NCBI RefSeq assembly: GCF_001654965.1
Contig: NZ_LXEV01000024.1
Location: 1-64,000 of the forward strand
Direction of reading: 5' to 3'
DNA: 64,000 bases
DNA from: Proteus hauseri ATCC 700826
GTDB lineage: Bacteria > Pseudomonadota > Gammaproteobacteria > Enterobacterales > Enterobacteriaceae
Of the stretch, positions 8,829 through 19,066 are shown in pieces; position 1 is the first letter of the stretch; each line of letters begins with the position of its first letter. The position numbers and the translations under genes are program-made. The notes under the pieces are model-generated. The model had not been told where the DNA came from. It saw nothing but the letters and a program-made list of their open reading frames with translations, and did no database searches.

Positions 8829-8902
8829 TGGAGGCGCGTCCCGGAATCGAACCGAGGTACACGGATTTGCAATCCGCTGCATGACCACTCTGCCAACGCG
8901 CC
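8829..8902 (-). tRNA. cysT: tRNA-Cys(GCA)
   Basis: 74-nt tRNA with acceptor stem GGCGCGT / ACGCGCC, anticodon GCA in CGGATTGCAAATCCG, discriminator U and encoded CCA. Same place as cysT in E. coli. Confidence 0.95.
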
Positions 8903-8926
8903 TCAACTTCTCAATCTCTAAGAGAT

Positions 8927-9002
<76 letters not shown>

Positions 9003-9065
9003 TTTACCGAACTAGCTGATTTACTTATTTATTTCCGTAAACCGTTGTGCCTTTCGATGCGTTGC

Positions 9066-9093
9066 ATTCTACTGATTTCCTGTATCGAGTCAA
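9066..9093 (-). promoter_or_regulatory. Sigma-70 promoter of the tRNA operon
   Basis: On the minus strand TTGACT (9093-9088), a 16-bp spacer, and TAGAAT (9071-9066). It lies in the short gap between pgsA and tRNA-Gly, about 64 bp before the tRNA, so the tRNAs can be made independently of the uvrY-uvrC-pgsA transcript. Confidence 0.75.
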
Positions 9094-9143
9094 CACTATA
9101 TTTGCATCTTTTTGACTGTTCGGTGAATTTTCAGTCATTTCGA

Positions 9144-9692
9144 TCAAGCTTCACGCAAATCTGACCACGCAGCGCTCAAATATTGAAACATTGACCAAAA
9201 AGTAAGAACGGTTGCAACATATAACAAAGCAAATCCAAACCACTCGGCTTCAATAGTCGGTCGCCATAATAACACAACTAACGACCCCATTTGTGCGGTA
9301 GTCTTCACTTTTCCGATCCAAGAAACAGCAACACTATTACGTTTTCCTAATTCAGCCATCCATTCTCTTAATGAAGAGATAATAATTTCACGCGCAATCA
9401 TAGTTGCGGCAGGTAATGTAATCCACCATGAATGGTAATGCTCAGTTATTAGGACTAATGCCGTCGCAACCATTACTTTATCTGCGACAGGGTCAAGAAA
9501 GGCACCAAATCGTGTCGTTTGTTTCAATCTGCGTGCTAAAAAACCATCAAACCAGTCTGTTGCTGCCGCTACCATAAAAATAATAGCGCATATCATAGGG
9601 GCATCTTGAAATGGCAAGTAAAATACCAAAACAAAAAATGGGATTAAAACAACACGAAACAGAGTCAGCCAAGTTGGGATATTTAGTTGCAT
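9144..9692 (-). CDS. pgsA: CDP-diacylglycerol--glycerol-3-phosphate 3-phosphatidyltransferase
   Basis: A 182-residue membrane enzyme that makes phosphatidylglycerol phosphate, the committed step toward phosphatidylglycerol and cardiolipin. The CDP-alcohol phosphotransferase motif is complete: [27 protein letters not shown], with the spaced DG, AR, G, D and D residues that hold the metal and CDP. Several hydrophobic helices surround it. Length equals E. coli PgsA. It lies downstream of uvrC in the conserved order uvrY-uvrC-pgsA-tRNA. Expression by readthrough from uvrC is likely, given the 55-bp gap without a terminator. Confidence 0.96.
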   Translation of the reverse strand: MQLNIPTWLTLFRVVLIPFFVLVFYLPFQDAPMICAIIFMVAAATDWFDGFLARRLKQTTRFGAFLDPVADKVMVATALVLITEHYHSWWITLPAATMIAREIIISSLREWMAELGKRNSVAVSWIGKVKTTAQMGSLVVLLWRPTIEAEWFGFALLYVATVLTFWSMFQYLSAAWSDLREA

Positions 9693-9747
9693 AGCGTTCT
9701 ACACGACCTAGAAAAGTGAGAGTTATTAGTATGGTGCATCAATACAC

Positions 9748-11580
9748 TTAGTGTTTCAACGCATTAAAAATTTTTTCTGCTAACGCTGTCGAAATTGTGG
9801 GGACTTTCGCAATTTCTTCAATGCTGGCATCACGTAAAGCTTGTAAACCCCCCATATACTTCAATAACATTTGTCGACGTTTTGGCCCAACACCTTCAAT
9901 AGATTCTAATGAACTGGTATTTTTTACTTTAGCCCTACGTTGACGATGCCCAGTTATTGCATGACGATGCGACTCATCACGAATATGTTGAATCAAATGT
10001 AATGCAGGAGAATCTGAAGGTAATGCCATTCCTTCACCTTCAGGAACAAAGAACAACGTCTCTAACCCTGCTTTACGATCACTGCCTTTAGCCACACCAA
10101 TCAATTTAGGATGCGACTTATCCCAAGTAACATCAAGGGAATTAAATACATCTATTGCTTGAGCTAACTGCCCTTTGCCACCATCAATAAAAATAATATC
10201 AGGCACTTTATCTTCTTCTAATGACTTTCCATAGCGGCGGGTAAGAACCTGATTCATCGCTGCATAATCATCACCAGGAGTGATACCGCTAATATTATAG
10301 CGTCTATATTCCGATTTTAATGGGCCATTCATGTCAAATACTACACATGAAGCCACAGTTTGTTCTCCCATAGTGTGACTAATATCAAAACATTCCATTC
10401 GTTTTATCTCATTCATGCCAAGAAGTGACATTAATGCGTCATAACGTTGTTGAATTGTTGATTGTTCTACTTGTTTTGATGCTAATGCTGTAGCCGCATT
10501 TGTGCGTGCGAGTTTTAAATACCGCGCTCTATCACCACGAGGTTTGGTTTGTATTTGAATCTTTCTCCCAGCAATAGAAGAAATGGATTCAGAAAGTATT
10601 GCTTTATCTTCAAGATTAAAATCTAGCAATATTTCACTTGGAAGAGTACGAATAGCACTACCTTGCAAATAAAACTGACCAATAAAAGTTTGAACTACTT
10701 CATCAAGTGTAGTGTTGGCGGGTACTTTAGGAAAATAGCTTCGACTACCTAATACTTTGCCTTGGCGAAAAAAAAGGACATAAACACAAGCTATAGCGCC
10801 ATTAAAAGCCACGCTAATCACATCAAGATCGTCACCAATATTAGCAACAAATTGCTTTTCGGTTACTTGCCTAACCGCTTGAATTTGATCTCTAATTCGC
10901 GCGGCTTCTTCAAAGCGCAAATCTTGGCTTGCTTGCTCCATTCGCTTTACCAATCCATCAATCACTTGCGTATCATCACCAGAGAGAAACAAACGGACAT
11001 AATTAACTTGTTGTGCATACTCTTCATCCGTCACATACCCTTTTACGCAAGGTGCTAAACAACGGCCAATTTGATATTGCAAACATGGGCGAGAGCGATT
11101 GCGATAAACACTGTCTTCACACTGACGAATAGGAAACAGCTTTTGCATTAATGCCAATGTTTCTCTTACGGCGAAAGAGTTTGGGAAAGGCCCAAAATAC
11201 TCACCCTTGGCATGTTTTGCGCCTCGATAACTGGCTAGCCTAGGATGTTTATCTCCACTTAAATAAATATAAGGATAAGATTTATCATCCCGTAGTAAAA
11301 CGTTATAACGTGGCTGATAACGCTGAATATAACTATGCTCAAGTAAAAGCGCTTCGGTTTCAGTGTGTGTAATGGTGACATCAATATTAGCAATACATTT
11401 CACTAATGCTTCTGTTTTGCGGCTATTGACTTGTGTACGAAAATAACTAGAAAGTCTTTTTTTAAGATCTTTTGCTTTTCCGACATAAATCACCGTTTCT
11501 GATGCATCGTACATCCGATAAACACCAGGTCTATCTGTTACTTGGCTTAAGAATGCTTTAGCATCAAATTTGTCTTCCAC
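9748..11580 (-). CDS. uvrC: Excinuclease ABC subunit C
   Basis: 610-residue UvrC, the dual-incision nuclease of nucleotide excision repair. An N-terminal GIY-YIG domain ([20 protein letters not shown]) makes the 3' cut. A Cys-rich segment follows ([15 protein letters not shown]), then the UVR motif for UvrB ([23 protein letters not shown]). The RNase H-like domain for the 5' cut starts near [18 protein letters not shown], and the C terminus has the helix-hairpin-helix ([21 protein letters not shown]). The ATG overlaps the end of uvrY by 17 bp, as in E. coli, so the two are translationally linked. Full length, no defects seen. Confidence 0.97.
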   Translation of the reverse strand: MEDKFDAKAFLSQVTDRPGVYRMYDASETVIYVGKAKDLKKRLSSYFRTQVNSRKTEALVKCIANIDVTITHTETEALLLEHSYIQRYQPRYNVLLRDDKSYPYIYLSGDKHPRLASYRGAKHAKGEYFGPFPNSFAVRETLALMQKLFPIRQCEDSVYRNRSRPCLQYQIGRCLAPCVKGYVTDEEYAQQVNYVRLFLSGDDTQVIDGLVKRMEQASQDLRFEEAARIRDQIQAVRQVTEKQFVANIGDDLDVISVAFNGAIACVYVLFFRQGKVLGSRSYFPKVPANTTLDEVVQTFIGQFYLQGSAIRTLPSEILLDFNLEDKAILSESISSIAGRKIQIQTKPRGDRARYLKLARTNAATALASKQVEQSTIQQRYDALMSLLGMNEIKRMECFDISHTMGEQTVASCVVFDMNGPLKSEYRRYNISGITPGDDYAAMNQVLTRRYGKSLEEDKVPDIIFIDGGKGQLAQAIDVFNSLDVTWDKSHPKLIGVAKGSDRKAGLETLFFVPEGEGMALPSDSPALHLIQHIRDESHRHAITGHRQRRAKVKNTSSLESIEGVGPKRRQMLLKYMGGLQALRDASIEEIAKVPTISTALAEKIFNALKH

Positions 11581-12223
11581 TTTCTAAATGACTCTCTATC
11601 TGAATTAATCCATAACGTACAGCGATATGAGTTAATTCTACATCACCTGAGATTTTAAGTTTACTAAACATTCGATAACGATAGCTATTTACTGTTTTTG
11701 CATTAAGATTAAGTTCATCTGCGATTTCAGCTATCTTTCTTCCTCTAATAATCATAGACATAATTTGTAACTCTCGGTCAGAAAGGTGATGCAATGGATT
11801 TTGATTTGTTTGTAATTTAGTTAAGGCAATTTTCATTGCTAACTCTTGGCTAATATAACGTTGCCCAGAACACACTTGTCTGATGGCCTGCGTAATATTG
11901 TCGCAAGAGGTACTAAGTACCACAAATCCTTCAATACCTAATTCAAGAAGTGATATTGATAAAATAGAATCTGTGTTAGGTGCAATCACAATAATTTTAA
12001 TTGTTGGTGAAAAACGTTTAATACGTTTTATGGTATCAATTAATGAAATAGAAGGAATTGAATAAATAATAATGAGATTAATAGAAAACTGGCGGCAATA
12101 ACGAAAAGCCTCTTTTTCATCAGTCATAACTTTACGAATATTAATTTTATTAATCTGACAAAGTAATGTTTTTATTCCCAAGCTAAATATTTCAACTTTA
12201 CTTATTAGCAGTGTATTAATCAA
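11564..12223 (-). CDS. uvrY: UvrY-like LuxR-type regulator with degenerate receiver
   Basis: A 219-residue protein at the uvrY position, with a C-terminal DNA-binding domain very like E. coli UvrY ([19 protein letters not shown], then [20 protein letters not shown]). In E. coli it is the response regulator of BarA and activates csrB/csrC. Here the receiver half keeps the fold pattern but all five canonical residues are replaced by alignment with E. coli UvrY: D8 and D9 become S and K, the phosphorylated D54 becomes Y (LIIIYSIPS), T81 becomes A and K103 becomes L. The protein therefore should not be phosphorylated in the usual way. The frame is intact and long, so this looks like a maintained atypical regulator, not a pseudogene. 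Confidence 0.88.
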   Translation of the reverse strand: MINTLLISKVEIFSLGIKTLLCQINKINIRKVMTDEKEAFRYCRQFSINLIIIYSIPSISLIDTIKRIKRFSPTIKIIVIAPNTDSILSISLLELGIEGFVVLSTSCDNITQAIRQVCSGQRYISQELAMKIALTKLQTNQNPLHHLSDRELQIMSMIIRGRKIAEIADELNLNAKTVNSYRYRMFSKLKISGDVELTHIAVRYGLIQIESHLESGRQI

Positions 12224-12480
12224 TATAATTCCCTCTTAATAAAAACCAAGTCAATCAATTGAATTGCATAATATTGCAATTATCAGCAACTAGCTACCTT
12301 TTTTATTATAATCTGACTTGAACACTTAGAAAAACCAACAAACAACAACAAAGAATAACTATAGATATAATATAAAAATATAATTTAAAATAACAATAGC
12401 ACTCATCAATTATGATGATGAATGCTACTGTTAAATTAAAAACTTATTGAATATTAGCTTATAAAATATAAATAGCAGTA

Positions 12481-15400
12481 TTATTTTTGCGTATTAATAT
12501 TATCAAGCTGCCTTTTCGGTGGCAATGGCGAAAAGTAACCAATTAATAGAATAAGTAATGCAACACCAATAAACGCAAGAGCCCTTAATAAACCGCTGCC
12601 TAAAGTAATGTCAATTAAGAACAACTTCGCAATAACTACAGCAAGTAATACTCCTCCCACAAACCACTGTGAGCGTAATTTTTTACGTGTTGCAGTCACC
12701 ATCATAACTAAAGCAGTTATAGTCCAAATAATAGCTAATACAGTCTGAATAACCTTAGAGTTAAGAATTAAATAATAATTCCACTCAATATCAGTAGCGA
12801 ATACTAATCCTCTTAATAAAATACCATTTGCCCACCAGAATACGGCGAATGGTATAAAATAAGCAATAACATACTGATAGGTTTGAAATATTTCTTCATA
12901 TTTTGGTTGATGTTTTAATTGGCAGATAAATTTATAAGTGATCCACAGCCCAACAATCCCCATAACATCCATTAAATTAAGCAGTGGTATAAATTTCATT
13001 CCTAATGTATTCCCACTATTTAAATTTGCCATAACCAACAACAATACGAGCAAGCCTAAAATAGGAATAGTCATTGCCTGATAAACATCTTGATAGGGTT
13101 TTGACCAAGTAATTTTAGTACTTAATATATAGCTTAATACAATAAATAAACTAGTGACAAAAATAGCAACTGTAAAATGTAAACTTATCAATAAGTAATA
13201 AGTTCTAATTAACCACAGCATCTCTGTTAATAAAAACAACCCGATAAAACCAAGATGTAAACCATGAATAATTTGTTTATTAAGACGTTGATTTGGTAAT
13301 AGTGTATTCAATTTAAGCAAATAGAATCCACTTGCAAACATGGCGACCCAAAGTATACAACTTAGCCATCCATCAATTAAAGGATCTGCTTTAGATAAAT
13401 AAACCAGCATTAATAGTGCTGACGTTGGCCATAATAAAACTGAACAACTTGCCAATTCAGAAAATTGTGACTTTTTACCAGCAAAAAACATTGCCCAACA
13501 ACTAATAATAATTAAAGCAAAAGCCAGCAGATCAACATGCGGAATTAACCAATATTGACCATTTTCCACTAAAAGTAATAAGCTATATATCCAACTTATT
13601 GCGCCAATAAATAAAACTGTAAAACCAACTGTTTTATTATCAATTTTGGTAAATTGTGCGCGAAACCAAAGTATAGCCGCAGCAAAAATAACCACCACTT
13701 GCACAATTAACATTATCCATTCGCTAAATTGGTAAATTCTCATATTGAGTAATATAACAAACGAAATAGCGATTAAAGCTGTACCTGCAAAGGCTGGCTT
13801 TTTTTGCTGTTGTAGTACAGAAAAAGCCAAAATCATCACACCTTCAATTGACCAAACAATGGATGTCCATTCTGCTGAGAATGCAAACGGAACGGCCAAT
13901 GTAGCAAATGTTGCGGATAACATAAAGAACGCAATAGAAAGTAATTTACCCTCTTCACGATAACGCTTAAGAGTAAACCAAGTTAAGGCAAAATAAGCCA
14001 ATGCATACAATGATGATGCAATAGCAATACCATATGGCCACGCCGAAGCTAATTTATGCTGGAATATAAAACCAACAAGCGGTGTACCAAATAACAAGGT
14101 AGCATCAAATGGAATATTTAATTTTAGCTTATTTTTTAATGTTGAAAGCTCTGTTGCTACACCAAAAATAAACCAGTTTGCAATAAGGAAAAGCTGGCAA
14201 GGCAGATAATCAGCATGACTATAATTTGGTATTGCCCACATCACGCCAATACCAAAAGTAAATGTAAAACCAATCAAGTTTAATAAACGCCATACTTGCC
14301 AATGGCTAATAATAAGAATGCCAATAGATAAAATAAGATAATAACTAAACAAGGCAACGTAGTTTCCACTGCCTGTGGAAAGTAAGACAGGTGCTAAATA
14401 ACCACCTAATGAAGCGAGAATAGCTAAACTAATAGCTCGATGAATAACGGCTAACGCAACACTAACTAAACAAATAAATACCATGATCCCTAATGCAAAG
14501 CCAATAGGAATAAAGTCATAAATTTTAGTTGCTGCAAAGATAGTAATATATAAACCACCGATACCACCACCTTGTAATATCAAGGCATAAATAAGGTTTT
14601 TCTTTCTTAACCACCAGCCAATACCTAATAAAGTCAGGCACCCTCCACCCGCCATCATTAAACGCGTAGAAGCCGAAATAAGCTCGTTTTCAATACTGTA
14701 CTTAAGCAAATAAGATAATCCAAAGAACAACAATAACATCCCTATTTTAGCTAATGGATTTCCTGTAATAACCCATTGCCAAATAAGTTCAGTAATGCTT
14801 TTTTGCTGTTTTTTGACACTCGCTTTATTGCCATTCCCATGATTAAGATTAACGGGGCTTTTAATATTCTCCATCGCAACTGTTGACGTATTTTGAGAAA
14901 CCTCAACGTCAGAGACTTCGCGTTGAGACATTTGTTGTTGAGGAGAAAGTATTTGCTCTTTTTTATAGTGACGAGAGAAACGACTCGTTAATGTTTTCGG
15001 AGTATATTGTGAAGTCTCTTCTTTAGCGGCGGCACTCTGAGAAGTTATTATCACTTCTTTTGGCACAGCTTGTTTATTTTCAGCTATTGGCTGAGAAGAT
15101 GTCTCTTTTATTGCTTCATTTGGAGAAACTTTATCAAATATTTTTTCCTCAACAGCAGCTAGCGCATGTTGGTAATCATCTGTTTCTTTCTGCTCATTTT
15201 TAAACTCATCTTTTAATTCATTACTGGCTAATTGCTCAATAGGTACTGAAGTTGGATATATCGTCTGTTCTAGTTTTGCAGATTGCACATCATGATGAAT
15301 AGGAGATTTATGACTATCAGAATATGCATTATCTTTTATTGGTGCCGAAGTTATAATTGATTGATCTAACTCAGGTGATAACAACGTATTCTCAACAGTT

Positions 15401-15615
15401 GTTGCTTGAGACTTAGTTTCTGTTTTTTTCTCAGTTTTATTATCATCTGCAATAAATCTCAGTATTTTTTCTTGTTGTTCAAGTACTGTTTTCTCTAAAG
15501 CCTTTAATTTATAAAGCAGAGAATTAGTATTTATATAAGATTGATATTGCCAATATAGCGATAGCACGACAAATATCACACCTATACCAACAATTAATGT
15601 TAGCGTCTCCCACAT
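12481..15615 (-). CDS. DUF2339 large multi-pass membrane protein
   Basis: A 1044-residue protein. One N-terminal helix (residues 4-20) is followed by a short coiled-coil (LLYKLKALEKTVLEQQEKIL) and about 200 residues of low-complexity, Gln/Ser/Lys-rich linker to residue 270. From there to the end roughly two dozen hydrophobic helices run almost without loops (starting PLAKIGMLLLFFGLSYLLKY). This is the DUF2339 layout, whose function is not known. The linker would sit in one compartment between two membrane parts. It is a single-gene unit; an imperfect hairpin lies just beyond the stop. The next gene (class II FBPase) is divergent, sharing a 210-bp upstream region. Confidence 0.85.
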   Translation of the reverse strand: MWETLTLIVGIGVIFVVLSLYWQYQSYINTNSLLYKLKALEKTVLEQQEKILRFIADDNKTEKKTETKSQATTVENTLLSPELDQSIITSAPIKDNAYSDSHKSPIHHDVQSAKLEQTIYPTSVPIEQLASNELKDEFKNEQKETDDYQHALAAVEEKIFDKVSPNEAIKETSSQPIAENKQAVPKEVIITSQSAAAKEETSQYTPKTLTSRFSRHYKKEQILSPQQQMSQREVSDVEVSQNTSTVAMENIKSPVNLNHGNGNKASVKKQQKSITELIWQWVITGNPLAKIGMLLLFFGLSYLLKYSIENELISASTRLMMAGGGCLTLLGIGWWLRKKNLIYALILQGGGIGGLYITIFAATKIYDFIPIGFALGIMVFICLVSVALAVIHRAISLAILASLGGYLAPVLLSTGSGNYVALFSYYLILSIGILIISHWQVWRLLNLIGFTFTFGIGVMWAIPNYSHADYLPCQLFLIANWFIFGVATELSTLKNKLKLNIPFDATLLFGTPLVGFIFQHKLASAWPYGIAIASSLYALAYFALTWFTLKRYREEGKLLSIAFFMLSATFATLAVPFAFSAEWTSIVWSIEGVMILAFSVLQQQKKPAFAGTALIAISFVILLNMRIYQFSEWIMLIVQVVVIFAAAILWFRAQFTKIDNKTVGFTVLFIGAISWIYSLLLLVENGQYWLIPHVDLLAFALIIISCWAMFFAGKKSQFSELASCSVLLWPTSALLMLVYLSKADPLIDGWLSCILWVAMFASGFYLLKLNTLLPNQRLNKQIIHGLHLGFIGLFLLTEMLWLIRTYYLLISLHFTVAIFVTSLFIVLSYILSTKITWSKPYQDVYQAMTIPILGLLVLLLVMANLNSGNTLGMKFIPLLNLMDVMGIVGLWITYKFICQLKHQPKYEEIFQTYQYVIAYFIPFAVFWWANGILLRGLVFATDIEWNYYLILNSKVIQTVLAIIWTITALVMMVTATRKKLRSQWFVGGVLLAVVIAKLFLIDITLGSGLLRALAFIGVALLILLIGYFSPLPPKRQLDNINTQK

Positions 15616-15825
15616 AGCCTCAATCCTTTTTTTTCCATAAAGCTCAAATGTATTAAACCTTTTAGCTTTAGTTATACTTGAAATTTAATTGATTCATCTT
15701 AGTTTATTCCGAAATAGTGAAGTTCAATAACAATTGATTTAAACCTAACACACCATTTCTAAAAAAAGTGTATGATCGTACTCCTCTTTTAAGCTTCTCT
15801 TGATACATTAAAACTCACTAATAAT

Positions 15826-16806
15826 ATGAAACTAAACGATGAATTAACTAATGCTATTGCTTCGGTCACTGAAGCCGCTGCAATAGCTGCAATGCCTTGG
15901 GTAGGAAAGCAAAATAAAAACGCTGCCGATGCCGCTGCTGTCGCTGCAATGCGTGAACGTCTTAATAATCTAAATATTAATGGCGAAATTGTTATCGGCG
16001 AAGGTGAAATTGATGAAGCACCTATGCTTTATATTGGCGAGCAAGTCGGCAATGGTAAAGGTGAAAAAATAGAAATTGCTGTAGATCCTATTGATGGCAC
16101 ACGTATGGTCGCAACCGGTGAAAATAATTCACTCGCTATTTTAGCAGCAGGATATCAAGGAAGTTTTTTACAAGCCCCAGATATGTACATGGAAAAACTT
16201 GTAGTAGGAAAGCAAGCTGCCGGTATTATCAATCTTGATCGCTCACTTGAATATAATCTTGATGCCATCGCTCAAACATTGCGTAAACCATTACATCAAT
16301 TATCACTCGCTATTTTAGATAAGCCCCGTCATCACGAGATTATTAATAATCTGCGCTTAAAAGGAATTAACGTTATTACATTAGCTGATGGTGATGTTTT
16401 AGCTTCTTTATATGCCACAATGCCAAATAATAGCATTGATGTAATGTACGGTATTGGTGGCGCACCTGAGGGAGTGATTAGTGCGGCTATTGCTAAAGCA
16501 TTAGGAGGTGATATGCAAGCTCGCTTAATTACTCGAGATATCGCCAAGGGAAATAATGCAGAAAATAGACAGATGGCAATCAATGAAATTACTCGTTGCC
16601 ATAAAATGGGTACTGACGTAAATATTAAATTGCCATTAGAAACATTAGTTCGTAATCAAGATGTAATGTTTGCAGCAACTGCAATTACCCCAGGTGATTT
16701 TTTATCTGGTGTTTGTGAGCAATCCGATTATATACAAACTCACTCTTTAATCATTAATGGATCTACACACTCTTTACGCTATATCCAAAATTATCATTTA
16801 CGTTAA
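15826..16806 (+). CDS. yggF: Class II fructose-1,6-bisphosphatase (GlpX/YggF type)
   Basis: A 326-residue lithium-sensitive sugar phosphatase. The metal-site motifs are present: GEIVIGEGEIDEAPML, then IAVDPIDGTRMVATG. The substrate-binding LADGDVLAS and IGGAPEGVISAAIAKALGGDMQA follow. It hydrolyses fructose 1,6-bisphosphate to fructose 6-phosphate in gluconeogenesis. Length and sequence are nearer to E. coli YggF (321 aa) than to GlpX (336 aa), and no glpFK genes are near, so the paralogue YggF is preferred. The assignment between the two paralogues is moderate; the enzyme class is sure. Confidence 0.85.
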   Translation: MKLNDELTNAIASVTEAAAIAAMPWVGKQNKNAADAAAVAAMRERLNNLNINGEIVIGEGEIDEAPMLYIGEQVGNGKGEKIEIAVDPIDGTRMVATGENNSLAILAAGYQGSFLQAPDMYMEKLVVGKQAAGIINLDRSLEYNLDAIAQTLRKPLHQLSLAILDKPRHHEIINNLRLKGINVITLADGDVLASLYATMPNNSIDVMYGIGGAPEGVISAAIAKALGGDMQARLITRDIAKGNNAENRQMAINEITRCHKMGTDVNIKLPLETLVRNQDVMFAATAITPGDFLSGVCEQSDYIQTHSLIINGSTHSLRYIQNYHLR

Positions 16807-16852
16807 TTGCTACCCTTTAATGCATATTTTTTCCATATTATCTTAATATGAC

Positions 16853-16885
16853 AATAAAAAAAGCGGCGCCTTAATCGGTGCCGCT
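16853..16885 (-). terminator. Terminator of the phosphotriesterase operon
   Basis: Stem AGCGGCGCC / GGTGCCGCT with one G-T pair and a short loop. On the minus strand it is followed by seven T. It lies between two convergent genes and terminates the minus-strand operon that ends at 16939. Confidence 0.8.
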
Positions 16886-16938
16886 AAAATAATATCAAGG
16901 GGTATTTCTACTTTTTTACTCTTTACACTAAATACAAT

Positions 16939-17970
16939 CTACGCTAATAAATTTGCTGGATTTTCAACACAAAGCTTATCGATAATCGATTTGTCGATAC
17001 CACGCTGGGCTAATAATGACAGGAACACATTAGGAACAAAACCCCAACCATTTCCGCCATTTTTTGCCCACATTTGTTTTAAGAAAACATCATGACTTAA
17101 TACAATTTGGTGGCCATAACCTCTTTCAATAAGTGTTGCAACTGCATTGACGGTATCCATTACGCTTGGCGCAGCGCCCTCTTTCGGGAACGATATATCT
17201 AATCCAATCATATCAAATTCAAGCCATACACCGCGATCTAGCATCTTGCATTGATAATCGATATCTTTACCTGATGGATCTGAATGAGCTAATGAAATCT
17301 TAGCAGGATCACAACCCATTTCCGTTAATAGAATATCTAGAACCTCATCACCACGACGCTGCCAACCTGGCATATGAATATTCATAGAAGCATGAGGATT
17401 ATTATTTTGTGCAATTGCCGCAGCACGTAAACTATTTTTCTCACCGTCAGTAAAGAATGGAGAAACGCCAATTTCACCAATCATTCCTGCACGAATATCA
17501 GTACCATCGATACCAATATTTAATTCATCATCAATCATTTTTGCCATTGCCTCAATATCATCAGCAAGGCGTTGACCTTCAAATTTTTCAATATAAAGGC
17601 CTGAAGATGCCACAACATTTATACCCGTTAATTCTGCAACTTCTCTTAGTTTTCTAATATCACGACCAATAGATGAAGAACCTGTTGCATCAACTATCGT
17701 TCGGCCGCCTAATTCTTTAAAATTATTTAATTCAAAAATGACATCTTCAATTGGTTTTTTATCCATATTATCGCAACAACAATATGGATCGTATTTAAGT
17801 CCCCACTGAATATCCGCACTCACTTTTTTATCCACTAACACATGCGAAAACTCATAAAAAGGTTTATCCACAACACCAGAAAGATCATTAAAGAGATGTT
17901 CATGAGGCAATGTCAGCCCCATTTCTTCTTTCTTAACAGGACCTGTTACCGTTTGAATATAACCTTTCAT
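16939..17970 (-). CDS. Phosphotriesterase-family metallohydrolase
   Basis: A 343-residue TIM-barrel amidohydrolase of the phosphotriesterase group (COG1735). Metal ligands visible in order: LPHEHLFND near residue 23, a bridging Glu in MIGEIGVSPF (as in E. coli PHP, where phosphotriesterase has a carboxylated Lys), His in NIHMPGW, His in LAHSDPSG, and Asp in LSHDVFLK. Family members include lactonases and phosphorylated-sugar lactonases; true paraoxonase activity is rare. Last gene of an operon with a sugar kinase and a permease, two bases after the permease stop, with ribosome site AGGAG. A substrate such as a phosphorylated pentonolactone is inferred from the kinase; no substrate is shown by the sequence. 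Confidence 0.8.
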   Translation of the reverse strand: MKGYIQTVTGPVKKEEMGLTLPHEHLFNDLSGVVDKPFYEFSHVLVDKKVSADIQWGLKYDPYCCCDNMDKKPIEDVIFELNNFKELGGRTIVDATGSSSIGRDIRKLREVAELTGINVVASSGLYIEKFEGQRLADDIEAMAKMIDDELNIGIDGTDIRAGMIGEIGVSPFFTDGEKNSLRAAAIAQNNNPHASMNIHMPGWQRRGDEVLDILLTEMGCDPAKISLAHSDPSGKDIDYQCKMLDRGVWLEFDMIGLDISFPKEGAAPSVMDTVNAVATLIERGYGHQIVLSHDVFLKQMWAKNGGNGWGFVPNVFLSLLAQRGIDKSIIDKLCVENPANLLA

Positions 17971-17972
17971 TA

Positions 17973-18938
17973 TTAAGCTCCTACGTTTTTAACTGTCTTA
18001 GCAGATCTGAACTCAGGAATAGTCGTCACTATCGCACCAACTAAAGCAAATAATGTACCGATAATAGTTACCAGATAAACCGTGTTACCTAATGATGGTA
18101 ATAATGTATCGATTAAAACAGAACCTAATAACTGACCTGCTGTTGATGCAACACCTAACATCAATAAACCTAAACCACGAACTAAGATAGCCATTAATGC
18201 GATAGACATTAAGCCTAATGGACCACCTAAATACATCCACCAAGTTGCTGGTAATTCAACAGTGATATGACCTAATGCCATACGAACAATCAATGCGATG
18301 GTTAAAACAGTAAAGCCAACAATAAAGTTCCAAGTAATCGAAACCATCATAGAGCCGGTTGCTTCAGCAACTTTCGAGTTACCAGCTGGCTGCCAACCTG
18401 CTAATAAGCCTGCAAGGAAAGGAAGAATGGCTAAATAGATGAAAGATGTTGAATGCCATTGTGGCGAAACTACAAATAAAGTCGCAACAACAGCTAATAC
18501 AGCACCTAAAACGCGGTATGGGGTAAAGTATTTTTTCTCATCAACACCTACGCCAAAACGGTCACATAATAAACCTGATAATAATAGTGCGGATATTAAT
18601 GCAGTTTGGAAGGTAGCAATTCCTAATGCGCTGGCTGAAGCACCTTCTGAAAACACAACCATTGCACCACATAATCCAGCAAACCAGTTCCATAATGGAA
18701 TTTTGCGCGTTTTAATTAAACTTGGAATAGAAGCAAATTGCTGGCGATATTGTTTTTTTGACATAATAATAAAAAACATCACGACTAAACCACTAGCAAA
18801 AGAGATAACGGCACTCGCGTTACCATCTTTTAAAACATGCCCTAGCTGACCATTCACCGCAGACTGCATTGGTGATAGCATACCGGCTAATACCGTCGCT
18901 AACATTAGAAATGGTGTTGATAAATTTTTTGTACTCAT
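17973..18938 (-). CDS. DMT-family permease (YdcZ/DUF606 repeat type)
   Basis: A 321-residue membrane protein of about ten helices made of two DUF606 (YdcZ) repeats. The first starts MLSPMQSAVNGQLG followed by SAVISFASGLVVMFF; the second starts LLAGWQPAGNSKVAEATG followed by VSITWNFIVGF. Most proteins of this family have a single repeat, so this is the fused two-repeat form. It is the only transporter in the operon and so likely brings in the compound that the kinase and hydrolase process. A good AAAGGAAC ribosome site precedes the ATG. A G-C-rich hairpin (19010-19033) separates it from the upstream gene. Confidence 0.8.
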   Translation of the reverse strand: MSTKNLSTPFLMLATVLAGMLSPMQSAVNGQLGHVLKDGNASAVISFASGLVVMFFIIMSKKQYRQQFASIPSLIKTRKIPLWNWFAGLCGAMVVFSEGASASALGIATFQTALISALLLSGLLCDRFGVGVDEKKYFTPYRVLGAVLAVVATLFVVSPQWHSTSFIYLAILPFLAGLLAGWQPAGNSKVAEATGSMMVSITWNFIVGFTVLTIALIVRMALGHITVELPATWWMYLGGPLGLMSIALMAILVRGLGLLMLGVASTAGQLLGSVLIDTLLPSLGNTVYLVTIIGTLFALVGAIVTTIPEFRSAKTVKNVGA

Positions 18939-19009
18939 AAGATGTTCCTTTGGGATTATGGGCTATGAGTGATTTCTTTTTTTATTTTTCAAGTAATCGG
19001 TTTTTTATT

Positions 19010-19037
19010 AGCGCAGAGTTGCAGCTCTGCGCTTTTT
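19010..19037. terminator. Hairpin inside the kinase/phosphotriesterase operon
   Basis: Perfect 9-bp stem AGCGCAGAG / CTCTGCGCT with a 6-nt loop. The T-run (TTTTT) lies on the plus-strand side. For the minus-strand operon it has only AATAAAAAA downstream, so it more likely tunes or protects the transcript between two genes than ends it. Confidence 0.5.
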
Positions 19038-19066
19038 ACTTTTATTACTGTTATTCTTAGTCAGAA

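Noticed and set aside
10762-11058. 98-residue plus-strand frame inside uvrC
   Set aside because: It is antisense to a conserved gene, without ribosome site or recognisable sequence.
16939-17970. Annotation as true organophosphate-degrading phosphotriesterase
   Set aside because: It has Glu in place of the carboxylated Lys and sits in a sugar-type operon; the PHP/lactonase branch is a better fit.
18439-18849. 136-residue plus-strand frame inside the DMT permease gene
   Set aside because: A reverse-frame shadow of a membrane protein; composition follows the complementary codons.
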